DNA of 64,000 nt. It comes from Mesorhizobium huakuii (lineage in GTDB: Bacteria > Pseudomonadota > Alphaproteobacteria > Rhizobiales > Rhizobiaceae). Both the position numbers and the translations under genes were made by a program. The stretch covers positions 62,001 through 126,000 of the forward strand of contig NZ_BSNY01000010.1 in NCBI RefSeq assembly GCF_030160235.1, given 5' to 3'. The notes under the pieces were generated by a model. It was not told the origin of the DNA. It saw only the letters and a list, made by a program, of their open reading frames with translations, and searched no databases. Below, piece by piece: positions 56,799-64,000 of the stretch (positions within the stretch are counted from its first letter, which is position 1; each line of letters opens with the position of its first letter).

Positions 56799-58004
56799 TC
56801 AGCGCAGCATCAGTACGCTGCAAGAATCTCCGACCGCGGATGCGGAAGCAAATGGCGCCCGCACGATCAGCCCATTGGCGTCGGCCAGCATCCTCAGCAT
56901 GGACGAATCCTGGATGCTGAACGGCGTCGCCACCAGCCCGCCATCGTCTTCCCTGACCACCGCCCGCACATAATCCTGGCGCAGATCATTGGCCGGAATT
57001 GCGGCGCCCAGTCGCGCCGGACGGATGTCCTGACGATGATTGCGACCGCCGAGCCTCGCCAGAAGCGGCTTCAGGAACAATTGCGAGCAGACCAGGCTGG
57101 CCACCGGATTGCCGGGCAGGCCGATGCACCTGATGGCGCCGAGACGTCCGAACATCAGCGGCTTGCCGGGGCGCATGGCGATCTTCCAGAAGCCGAGCGT
57201 CATGCCTTCGCCGGTCAGCACGTCATGGATCAGGTCATGGTCGCCGACCGAGGCGCCGCCAAGCGTCACGATGACATCCGCACCGGCCGCGACCGCTTTT
57301 TGCACCAGCGAGGCAATAGCCTGCTTGCGGTCGGCGGCAATGCCGAGATCGAGCGCGCGGGCGCCGACCGATTGCGCGACGGCGGCGACGCCATAGGCGT
57401 TGGACGAGACGATCTGGTCCGGTCCGAGGTCGCTGCCGGGGGGCAGCAACTCGTCGCCAGTGGCGATGATGGCAACCAGCGGCCGTTTGACCACGCTCAC
57501 CCTGGGATGGTTGGCCGATGCCGCCAGCGAGAGCGCCGCCGGATCGAGCAGGCGGCCTCTTTCAAGCAGAACGTCGCCTTTCGAAAAGTCGAGGCCGATG
57601 CGGCGGATGTTGCGCCACTCCGCCGTTGGCTCGCTCACTTCGATATGGCGGCCGCCGAGGTCGCGGACGTTTTCCTGGATGACGATGGTGTCGGCACCCT
57701 CGGGCAACGGCGCGCCGGTGAAGATACGCACCGCCTGGCGCTCGCCAACCGATCCGTCAAAGCCACGTCCGGCCGGCGCCATGCCGATCACCTGGAGTTT
57801 CGACGGCACGGACGCCACATCGGCCGCGCGGACCGCGTAGCCATCCATGGCCGAAGCATTGAAGGGCGGCTGGGTGCGAAGTGCCGCGACCGGTTCCGCC
57901 AGCACACGATCGACCGCCTCGAGGAGAGAAGCGCTTTCGCCGGCCAGCGGTGCTGCACCATCCAGCAGGCGTTCGAGCGCCTCCGCCACCGGAACCAGCG
58001 CCAT
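56799..58004 (-). CDS. moeA: Molybdopterin molybdotransferase MoeA
   Basis: MoeA inserts molybdate into adenylated molybdopterin. The 401-residue protein has the N-terminal RTQPPFNASAMDGYAVRAAD, the central ATGDELLPPG and TLGGASVGDHDLI motifs of the MoeA/MogA domain, and the PGKPLMFGRL and GLPGNPVASLVC segments. Its start overlaps the moaC stop by one base (TGATG). It converges with the arylformamidase gene across 46 bases. Confidence 0.97.
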   Translation of the reverse strand: MALVPVAEALERLLDGAAPLAGESASLLEAVDRVLAEPVAALRTQPPFNASAMDGYAVRAADVASVPSKLQVIGMAPAGRGFDGSVGERQAVRIFTGAPLPEGADTIVIQENVRDLGGRHIEVSEPTAEWRNIRRIGLDFSKGDVLLERGRLLDPAALSLAASANHPRVSVVKRPLVAIIATGDELLPPGSDLGPDQIVSSNAYGVAAVAQSVGARALDLGIAADRKQAIASLVQKAVAAGADVIVTLGGASVGDHDLIHDVLTGEGMTLGFWKIAMRPGKPLMFGRLGAIRCIGLPGNPVASLVCSQLFLKPLLARLGGRNHRQDIRPARLGAAIPANDLRQDYVRAVVREDDGGLVATPFSIQDSSMLRMLADANGLIVRAPFASASAVGDSCSVLMLR

Positions 58005-58486
58005 CAGGCGCCAGCCTTGTAGTCGCCGGACTTGCCGCCGGTCTTTTCGACCAGGCGGATGCCGGAGATGACCATGGCGCGGTCGACTGCCTTGGCCATG
58101 TCGTAGATGGTCAGGCAGGCGACCGATGCTGCGGTCAGCGCTTCCATCTCGACACCGGTCTTGCCGGTGACGCGAGCCAACGCGGTGACTTTCAGCCCCG
58201 GCAGCGCATGGTCGGGCTCGATGTCGACGGAAACCTTGGTCAGGAGCAGTGGATGGCAGAGCGGAATCAATTCATGCGTCTTCTTCGCCGCCATGATGCC
58301 GGCGATGCGGGCGGTGCCCAGCACATCGCCCTTCTTGGCGTTTCCGGCGAGGATGGTTTTCAGCGTCTCGATCTGCATCGAGACAAACCCTTCGGCGATC
58401 GCCGTGCGTGTCGTCTCTTGCTTGTCGCCGACATCGACCATATTGGCCTCGCCCTGCGTGCCGAGATGGGTGAGGGCGGCCTTCAT
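58004..58486 (-). CDS. moaC: Cyclic pyranopterin monophosphate synthase MoaC
   Basis: MoaC forms cyclic pyranopterin phosphate, an early step of molybdenum cofactor synthesis. From ATG 58486 it has 160 residues: [35 protein letters not shown] with the active-site HPL, and [20 protein letters not shown]. The frame is open to 58528, but those codons read into a palindromic repeat and are not family-like. It is followed by moeA and lies downstream of trpC. Confidence 0.96.
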   Translation of the reverse strand: MKAALTHLGTQGEANMVDVGDKQETTRTAIAEGFVSMQIETLKTILAGNAKKGDVLGTARIAGIMAAKKTHELIPLCHPLLLTKVSVDIEPDHALPGLKVTALARVTGKTGVEMEALTAASVACLTIYDMAKAVDRAMVISGIRLVEKTGGKSGDYKAGA

Positions 58487-58500
58487 CGTCAGACAGCCAT

Positions 58501-58540
58501 AGAGCGACGTGCGTCCATTCGGACGCACAAAGTACGCTCT
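58501..58540. repeat. Palindromic repeat upstream of moaC
   Basis: Outer arms AGAGCG (58501-58506) and CGCTCT (58535-58540) enclose an 8-bp stem, GTGCGTCC (58509-58516) with GGACGCAC (58521-58528), around an ATTC loop. The AGAGCG/CGCTCT ends also occur in the repeat at 20086-20124. It ends 15 bases before the moaC ATG on the coding strand. Confidence 0.75.
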
Positions 58541-58552
58541 ATCACTTCGAAT

Positions 58553-59401
58553 CTATGCATCGTGCTCTCCGAAAATCGATTCCGATTTTCGGGCCGATGC
58601 ATCCAACGCCTTGCCCGTCAGCAGAATCCGGGTCGCGGCGGTGACATCCTCCTGACGCATCAGGCTCTCGCCGACAAGGAAGGTGCCGATGTCCTTCTTC
58701 TGCAGCCTGAGACAATCGTCATGTGTGAAGATGCCGCTTTCACTGACCAGCAGGCGGTCGGCCGGCACCATCGTCGCCAGCCGCTCGGACGTTTCGAGGC
58801 TGGTCTCGAACGTCCTCAGATTGCGGTTGTTGATGCCGATCAGCCGCGACGACAGCTTTAGCGCGCGCATCGTCTCGGCTTCGTCATGCACCTCGATCAG
58901 CGCATCCATGCCGAGTTCGAATGCGGTCGCTTCCAATTCGCTTGCCAAGGCATCGTCGACGCTGGCCATGATGATCAGGATGGCATCCGCGCCCCAGGCG
59001 CGCGCCTCATAGACCTGGTAGGGGTCGAACAGGAAATCCTTGCGCAGCGCGGGCAGGGCGACGGCTGCCCTTGCCCTGGTGAGGAATTCCGGCGCGCCCT
59101 GGAAGGACGGCGCATCGGTCAACACCGAAAGACAGGCGGCGCCGCCTTTCTCATAGGCCCGCGCCAGTGCCGGTGGATCGAAATCGGCACGGATCAGCCC
59201 TTTGGAGGGGCTCGCCTTCTTGATTTCGGCGATGAGGGCGAAGCGGCCCGATCCGCGCTTCGCCTCGAGTGCGGCGAGAAAGCCGCGTGGTGCGTCGGCG
59301 TCCTTCGCCCGCGCCCTGATCTCGGCCAACGGCACGCGTGCCTTGGCGGCGGCGATCTCGTCGCGCTTGTAGGCCTCGATCTTGCGCAGAATGTCAGACA
59401 C
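58553..59401 (-). CDS. trpC: Indole-3-glycerol phosphate synthase
   Basis: TrpC closes the indole ring in tryptophan synthesis. The TIM-barrel protein has 282 residues, with [20 protein letters not shown] (catalytic Lys), [32 protein letters not shown] and the LVSESGIF phosphate-binding motif. The start is GTG 59401. The last dozen residues ([13 protein letters not shown]) lie beyond the usual end, near LTGKALDA, and are encoded by a palindromic repeat. It follows trpD after a 3-base gap. Confidence 0.97.
   Translation of the reverse strand: MSDILRKIEAYKRDEIAAAKARVPLAEIRARAKDADAPRGFLAALEAKRGSGRFALIAEIKKASPSKGLIRADFDPPALARAYEKGGAACLSVLTDAPSFQGAPEFLTRARAAVALPALRKDFLFDPYQVYEARAWGADAILIIMASVDDALASELEATAFELGMDALIEVHDEAETMRALKLSSRLIGINNRNLRTFETSLETSERLATMVPADRLLVSESGIFTHDDCLRLQKKDIGTFLVGESLMRQEDVTAATRILLTGKALDASARKSESIFGEHDA
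58555..58602. repeat. Palindromic repeat spanning the trpC 3' end
   Basis: CCGAAAATCG (58569-58578), ATTC loop, CGATTTTCGG (58583-58592) is a perfect 10-bp hairpin. It is bounded by ATGCATCG (58555-58562) and CGATGCAT (58595-58602). It supplies the final codons of trpC ([11 protein letters not shown]). Confidence 0.8.
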
Positions 59402-59404
59402 GGT

Positions 59405-60415
59405 TCACCCGTTCGAAATTTCGACCAGCCGGTCGAGCACCTGCAGCGCCCGGCCGCTATCTATGGCTTGCGCCGCGAGCGCGATGCCGTCGCCAAGCGT
59501 TGTCGCCTTGCCCGCGATCACCAGTCCGGCGCCGGCATTCATCAGCACGGTGTCGCGATAGGCGCCGGCTGCGCCGCCCAGCATGTCCCGCAAGGCCTTG
59601 GCATTGTAGGCGGCGTCGCCGCCGCGCAGCTCGTCCTTGGTGTGGCGCTTCAGTCCGACCTCTTCCGGGGTCAGCGTGAAGCTGCGGATCTCACCGCCGA
59701 TCAGTTCCGCCACCTGCGTCTCGCCGGTGGTGGTGATTTCGTCATAGCCGTCGCCATGAACGACCCAGGCATGCTCGGTGCCCAGCGCCTTCAATGTCTC
59801 GGCCACCGGCATGATCCATTCCGGCAGGAACACACCGACCATCTGCCTGACGACGCCAGCCGGATTCGAGAGGGGCCCGAGCAGATTGAAGATGGTGCGG
59901 GTGCCGAGCTCGACGCGGGTCGGCCCGACATGTTTCATGGCCGGATGGTGCGCGGGCGCGAACATGAAGCCGACGCCGGCTTCGTGGATGCAACGGCCGA
60001 TCGTCTCCGGCGGAATGTCTATCTTGACCCCAAGCGCGATCAGGACATCGGCCGCGCCGGTCAGCGAGGACAGGCCGCGATTGCCGTGCTTGGCGACCGG
60101 AACGCCGGCGGCTGCGATGACGAAGGCCGACCCCGTCGAAATGTTAACGCTGTGGGAATTGTCGCCGCCCGTGCCGACGATATCGATGGCACCCGCTGGC
60201 GCCTCGACACGCAGCATCTTGGCCCGCATCGTGGCGACCGCGCCTGAAATCTCGCTCACCGTCTCACCGCGTACGCGCAGCGCCATCAGGAAGCCGCCGA
60301 TCTGCCCGGGGGTCGCGTCGCCCGACATGATGATGTCGAAAGCCTCGCGCGCTTCCTCGAAGGAAAGCGCGGTGCCGGCCGCCACCTTGGCGATATGGGT
60401 TTTCAGCGCGCTCAT
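59405..60415 (-). CDS. trpD: Anthranilate phosphoribosyltransferase
   Basis: TrpD joins anthranilate to PRPP. The 336-residue protein has the glycine-rich [19 protein letters not shown] (PRPP-binding), [20 protein letters not shown] and [19 protein letters not shown] regions. Its start overlaps the ppiD stop by four bases, so it is coupled to it. TrpD consumes anthranilate, the same compound that KynU and KynA would generate about 7 kb away. Confidence 0.97.
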   Translation of the reverse strand: MSALKTHIAKVAAGTALSFEEAREAFDIIMSGDATPGQIGGFLMALRVRGETVSEISGAVATMRAKMLRVEAPAGAIDIVGTGGDNSHSVNISTGSAFVIAAAGVPVAKHGNRGLSSLTGAADVLIALGVKIDIPPETIGRCIHEAGVGFMFAPAHHPAMKHVGPTRVELGTRTIFNLLGPLSNPAGVVRQMVGVFLPEWIMPVAETLKALGTEHAWVVHGDGYDEITTTGETQVAELIGGEIRSFTLTPEEVGLKRHTKDELRGGDAAYNAKALRDMLGGAAGAYRDTVLMNAGAGLVIAGKATTLGDGIALAAQAIDSGRALQVLDRLVEISNG

Positions 60416-62304
60416 CTTGTCGAGGCTTGGGCAACAGCAGCCTGGTCGATGCGGACGTCATACTGCGTCTGCAACTGCGCCACCAACTGGTCGAGCAGAT
60501 CGTCCGACATGCCGGAGGTGAAGGATTTCTGCGCGTCCTCCGGCACCGAGCTGGCATCGGCTCCGGCGGGCTCGAACACTTCGGCGACCTTGAACAGGAT
60601 CTGCCCGTCACCGGTGGGCGAGGGGATCAGGCCGGTGCCGCCTTCGCCGACGCCGAACATCACGGCAGCGCCTTCCTTGCCGAAATCGGCATCGTCGGCT
60701 TCGCGCTTCAGGCCGCGCTTGGTCTGCTTCTCCAGCTTGAGATCGCCGGCGATGACATCGAGCGTGGCGCCGGCCTTGAGCCGCTTGTCGAGCTCGCTCG
60801 CCTTGGCGGCAAGCCGCTTGGTGGTCTCTGCCGCCGTCCAGTCGGCGACGACCTTCTGGCGGACCTCGTCCAGTGTGCGGTCGCGAGCCGGCGTGATCGA
60901 AGCGACCTCATAGAAGATGAAGCCGTTGTCGGCGGTGGTCAGCGCTTCGTTTTCGGTTTTTGGTTCGGCATCAAAGACCGCCTTGATCAGCGCCGGCGAT
61001 TCCGGCAGGTCCTTGACGATGGAGCCATCCGGCCTGAGGCCGCTGCGATCGATGGCGTCGATGGTGACGTCCTTCAGCTTCAGCTTGGCGGCCGCGTCGG
61101 CCAGCGAGCTGCCGGAGGCGCGGGTGTCTTCGTAATTGTCGTGCACATCCAAAAGGATGCGGCTTGCCTCGCCCAGCGCCAGGTCCTTGCGGATCTGGTC
61201 GGACACTTCGGCGAGCGGCTTCACCACCTCGGGCTTGATCTCGGTGACGCGCAGCAGCACCGGACCGAAGGCGCCCTGAACGACCTGGCTGACTTCATTG
61301 GCGTTGAGCGAGAAGGCGGCATCGGCAACCGCCTTGTCGGCGATCTTGTCCTTGGCCAATGTGCCAAGCAGCGTGTCGGCCGGGGTCTTGCCCTCGGCTG
61401 TCACCAGCTTTTCGAAAGTGGCGCCGGCCTTGAGCGAATCGAGCGCGGCCTTGGCCGCATCCGGTGTCTTGAACACAAGCTGCTCGATCGTGCGCATTTC
61501 GGGCGTGGTGTAGCGCGCCTTGTTCTTGTTGTAGTCGTCGTTGACCTGCTGGTCGGTGACGGCGGTCGGATCCATGATGTCCACCGGCTCGAGGCGGACA
61601 TAGGAGAATTTGCGGTACTCGGGTGCGGCGTAAGTCTTCTTGTTGGCCTCGAAATAGGCCTGGAGCACGCTGTCGCTCGGTGCCTCGATCGGCTCGACGA
61701 GCTTCTTTGGCAAGACCAGATAGTCAACGGTGCGGTCCTCGCCGCGATAGAGTGCCACCGCCTTGAAGAAAGCGTCCGGCGCCTTGAGGCCGTCCGAGAC
61801 CGCTTCGACGATCTGCTGGCGCACCGCCACCTGGGCGCGATTCTTCAGGTAATCCTCCGGCCGCATGCCGACCTGGCGAAGCATGTACTCGAACGTTCTC
61901 CTGTCGAACTGGCCGCCTGGGCCCTTGAACGCCGGGTCCTCGCGCGTCAGCTCGGCCAGCCGGTCCTTGGACAGGCCAAGGCCAAGCTTGCGGGCCTGTT
62001 CGTCGAGAACGGCGCCGGAGACAAGCTGCGCCAGCACCTGGTTGTCGATGCCGAGCGCCTTTGCCTGTTCGTGGGTGAGGCGCTGACCGAACTGCTGCGA
62101 CATGACGGCGAGCTGGCGATCATAGGCGAGCCGGTATTCGTTGATCGATACCTTGGTGCCACCCGCTATTATCACCGAATCGTGGCCGGCAAAGCCGCCC
62201 ATAAGCCGCCCGGAGATGCCCCAGGCGGCGAAACTGACCACCAGCAGCGAAAGCAATGTCTTCGCGACCCATGTACCCGCCGCGCTTCTCAATATACCAA
62301 GCAT
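60412..62304 (-). CDS. ppiD: Periplasmic peptidyl-prolyl isomerase, PpiD/SurA-like
   Basis: This 630-residue protein has an N-terminal membrane anchor (about residues 12-32), a SurA-like N-terminal chaperone region (about 35-230) and a parvulin-type domain (about 240-380, around the [12 protein letters not shown] and [13 protein letters not shown] segments). A long C-terminal helical domain follows. It should act in the periplasm on newly exported proteins beside the Sec translocon. It heads the ppiD-trpD-trpC-moaC-moeA transcript and is divergent from tpiA. Confidence 0.93.
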   Translation of the reverse strand: MLGILRSAAGTWVAKTLLSLLVVSFAAWGISGRLMGGFAGHDSVIIAGGTKVSINEYRLAYDRQLAVMSQQFGQRLTHEQAKALGIDNQVLAQLVSGAVLDEQARKLGLGLSKDRLAELTREDPAFKGPGGQFDRRTFEYMLRQVGMRPEDYLKNRAQVAVRQQIVEAVSDGLKAPDAFFKAVALYRGEDRTVDYLVLPKKLVEPIEAPSDSVLQAYFEANKKTYAAPEYRKFSYVRLEPVDIMDPTAVTDQQVNDDYNKNKARYTTPEMRTIEQLVFKTPDAAKAALDSLKAGATFEKLVTAEGKTPADTLLGTLAKDKIADKAVADAAFSLNANEVSQVVQGAFGPVLLRVTEIKPEVVKPLAEVSDQIRKDLALGEASRILLDVHDNYEDTRASGSSLADAAAKLKLKDVTIDAIDRSGLRPDGSIVKDLPESPALIKAVFDAEPKTENEALTTADNGFIFYEVASITPARDRTLDEVRQKVVADWTAAETTKRLAAKASELDKRLKAGATLDVIAGDLKLEKQTKRGLKREADDADFGKEGAAVMFGVGEGGTGLIPSPTGDGQILFKVAEVFEPAGADASSVPEDAQKSFTSGMSDDLLDQLVAQLQTQYDVRIDQAAVAQASTR

Positions 62305-62447
62305 CGTTACTTCCGATTTATGCGCATTTTCGCATGCGCCGAGTCTGAAACAAGCGCAATAGCGCCCTTCCGGTCCACTGTCGATTGCTTTGTGGCCTGA
62401 TTTTGGTAGTGAGGGCCAGAGCCTGATATTGCCCGGAGAAGCAGACC

Positions 62448-63218
62448 ATGACGCCAGGAATTCGCCCGCTTGTCGCCGGCAACTGGAAAATGAACGGCAC
62501 CAGCGCTTCGCTGAACGAGCTCAGGATGATCGGCAACGGCTTCATGAGCGGGCTCGACGCGGAGACCGAGGCCCTGGTCTGCGTTCCCGCCACGCTGCTC
62601 TCCCATGCAGCGGAGATTCTGTCGCGCACGCCGGTCCATGCCGGTGGCGAGGATTGCCACACCAAGGAAAGCGGCGCCTACACCGGCTGCATCTCGGCGG
62701 AGATGCTGAAGGATGCCGGGGCGAGCCATGTCATTGTCGGCCATTCCGAATGCCGCGAACAACGCGGCGAGGACGATGCGACGGTCCAGGCCAAGGCCGC
62801 CGCCGCGTGGCGTGCCGGGCTCGTGGCCATCATTTGCATCGGCGAGACGCAGCAACAGCGTGAAGCCGGCGCCACGCTCGACGTGCTGTCGCGCCAGGTC
62901 GCCGGCTCGGTGCCGCCCAGCGCCACGCCGTCCAACACCGTCATTGCCTACGAGCCGGTATGGGCGATCGGCACCGGCCTGACGCCGACCGCCGCCGACG
63001 TGGCCGAAGCGCATGCGCATATCCGCGAAAAGCTCTCGGAGAAACTCGGTGCCCCTGCCGCCAAGATGCGCATTCTCTACGGTGGCTCGGTCAAGCCGTC
63101 CAACGCGGTGGAGCTGCTGGGCGTCAGGAATGTCGATGGTGCGCTGGTTGGCGGCGCCAGCCTGAAGGCGGCCGATTTCCTCGGCATCGCCGAGGCCTAT
63201 CGCAGCATTTCAGCCTAG
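62448..63218 (+). CDS. tpiA: Triose-phosphate isomerase
   Basis: TIM interconverts dihydroxyacetone phosphate and glyceraldehyde-3-phosphate. The 256-residue protein has GNWKMNG with the catalytic Lys (near residue 14), IVGHSECR with the catalytic His, the active-site Glu in [11 protein letters not shown] and the [10 protein letters not shown] phosphate loop. The usual HSERR reads HSECR, so one arginine is cysteine. The ATG has GAAGCAGACC upstream. Confidence 0.97.
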   Translation: MTPGIRPLVAGNWKMNGTSASLNELRMIGNGFMSGLDAETEALVCVPATLLSHAAEILSRTPVHAGGEDCHTKESGAYTGCISAEMLKDAGASHVIVGHSECREQRGEDDATVQAKAAAAWRAGLVAIICIGETQQQREAGATLDVLSRQVAGSVPPSATPSNTVIAYEPVWAIGTGLTPTAADVAEAHAHIREKLSEKLGAPAAKMRILYGGSVKPSNAVELLGVRNVDGALVGGASLKAADFLGIAEAYRSISA

Positions 63219-63385
63219 GATTCACGACGAAAGACGGGGCTCATCCCGTCCAAATTCGTTGCAAAGGGCGCGTTGCTTCCCATATTCCGGCCACGGGCTT
63301 GGAAATGCCGTGAAAGCATTGTATTGAGCCGCCTCCAATTCACCGGTCGTGTCCGCGGCCGGGCAAGGCCTTGCCAGGATAAACT

Positions 63386-63856
63386 ATGCAAACCGTACTG
63401 ATCGTCATCCATCTCATGGTCGTGCTCGCCCTCGTCGGCGTGGTACTGCTGCAACGCTCCGAAGGCGGCGGCCTTGGCATTGGTGGCGGATCGGGCTTCA
63501 TGACGGCGCGCGGCGCCGCCAACGCGTTGACCCGGGCAACGGCGATCCTGGCGGCGGCTTTCTTCGTCACGTCGCTGACCTTGTCGATCATTGCCCGCTA
63601 CGGCGAAAAGCCGATCGACATTCTCGATCGCGTCCCCGCGACGTCGGACGGCGCCGGCAAGGGCGTGCTCAACCAGTTGCCTGGCACGACGACCCCGGCA
63701 CCCGCCGGCAGCACCACCCCGACACCGCCGTCGGGCAACGGCGCAGCGCCTGCGCCGGCAACTCCGGCCACGGCGCCCGCCTCTGGTGCGACGCCTCCGG
63801 CAAGCAACGGCACCACCAAGACGGCACCCGCGGCACCGCAGGTTCCGAACCAGTAA
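63386..63856 (+). CDS. secG: Preprotein translocase subunit SecG
   Basis: SecG is the small partner of SecY and SecE. The two helices lie at about residues 3-21 and 50-70. Between them is the conserved LLQRSEGGGLGIGGGSGFM loop (residues 21-39). The protein is 156 residues, longer than E. coli SecG (110), due to a Pro/Ala/Thr-rich tail from about residue 95. It is downstream of tpiA, separated by about 167 bases in which no other gene is seen. Confidence 0.95.
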   Translation: MQTVLIVIHLMVVLALVGVVLLQRSEGGGLGIGGGSGFMTARGAANALTRATAILAAAFFVTSLTLSIIARYGEKPIDILDRVPATSDGAGKGVLNQLPGTTTPAPAGSTTPTPPSGNGAAPAPATPATAPASGATPPASNGTTKTAPAAPQVPNQ

Positions 63857-63872
63857 CCTCCATCCGGTCCAA

Positions 63873-63905
63873 CCGCGACCTGTGATCGTTTGAACACAGT
63901 CGCGG
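63873..63905 (+). terminator. Hairpin downstream of secG
   Basis: CCGCGA-c-CTGTG and CACAG-TCGCGG form an 11-bp stem with one bulged base and a 10-base loop, beginning 16 bases after the secG stop. No T-tract follows, so it is only a possible terminator. Confidence 0.4.
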
Positions 63906-64000
63906 CAAATGCTGCGCGATCACGAAGATTCAACGGGCAGCAGCGCGGTCTCGCGCTTGAGGCATCCGCGCTTATTCGACTATAGATTGCGCGCGGCATT

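Noticed and set aside
58487-58528. N-terminal extension of moaC
   Set aside because: The extra 14 codons are encoded by the palindromic repeat and are not part of MoaC; ATG 58486 gives the normal length.
60427-62400. 657-codon open frame on the plus strand
   Set aside because: It is the antisense shadow of ppiD and has no family features.
1-64000. tRNA, rRNA, CRISPR arrays, insertion sequences or prophage genes
   Set aside because: I looked for cloverleaf-like segments, regular spaced repeats and transposase or integrase motifs by eye and found none. A tRNAscan or ISfinder search would be needed to exclude short or decayed ones.

Overview
This window is chromosomal DNA from a GC-rich alphaproteobacterium of the order Hyphomicrobiales (Rhizobiales). 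Protein content and gene order fit Mesorhizobium or a close relative: DUF6105, DUF1489 and EipB proteins, LpxI instead of LpxH, a GTTC-N7-GTTC SOS box, and the short palindromic repeats typical of that group. It is mostly core genome. I saw no rRNA, tRNA, CRISPR array, insertion sequence, integrase or phage gene. The genus call is inference from protein resemblance.

Layout. (1) 1-2577, minus strand: pyrB-pyrC-plsY; the PyrC here lacks the metal-binding residues of a working dihydroorotase. (2) 2.7-15.7 kb: acyl-CoA dehydrogenase, two small membrane proteins, ruvX, a metal-dependent hydrolase, gatC and gatA with a GNAT gene between them, YdcF and DUF599 proteins, serine deaminase, DUF1489, a J-domain membrane protein and a DD-carboxypeptidase with a SPOR domain. 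(3) 15.8-25.1 kb: a phasin with a probable PhaR-type operator pair, clpS-clpA, small enzymes (chloramphenicol phosphotransferase-like, HIT, GNAT/FemAB-like, glycerophosphodiesterase, RidA), eipB, DUF4031 and a LysE exporter. (4) 25.1-41.3 kb: the classic translation and envelope cluster rpsB-tsf / pyrH-frr-uppS-cdsA-rseP-bamA-lpxD-fabZ-lpxA-lpxI-lpxB, interrupted between tsf and pyrH by a LysR / NTF2-like / aldo-keto reductase islet. (5) 41.3-47.6 kb: gltA, gltX, comEC and lexA. (6) 47.6-56.8 kb: a tryptophan/kynurenine catabolic islet (GntR regulator, ABC importer, kynU, kynA, CoA ligase, AFMID-type arylformamidase) with a decayed PLP-dehydratase remnant at its lexA edge. (7) 56.8-63.9 kb: moeA, moaC, trpC, trpD and ppiD on the minus strand, then tpiA and secG on the plus strand.

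How the genes work together. Regions 4 and 7 are housekeeping: ribosome and elongation factor, UMP kinase, undecaprenyl and phospholipid precursors, outer-membrane assembly, lipid A synthesis, tryptophan synthesis, molybdenum cofactor, periplasmic folding and secretion. Region 6 appears to import a tryptophan-like compound and take it through N-formylkynurenine, kynurenine and anthranilate to anthraniloyl-CoA, under a GntR repressor with two AT-rich operator candidates. The most interesting observations are the catalytically dead-looking PyrC beside PyrB, the kynurenine islet with its eroding neighbour gene, the paired TGC-N3-GCA sites at the phasin promoter, a palindromic repeat that supplies the last codons of trpC, a 28-residue insertion in GatA, and possible leader structures before rpsB and bamA.
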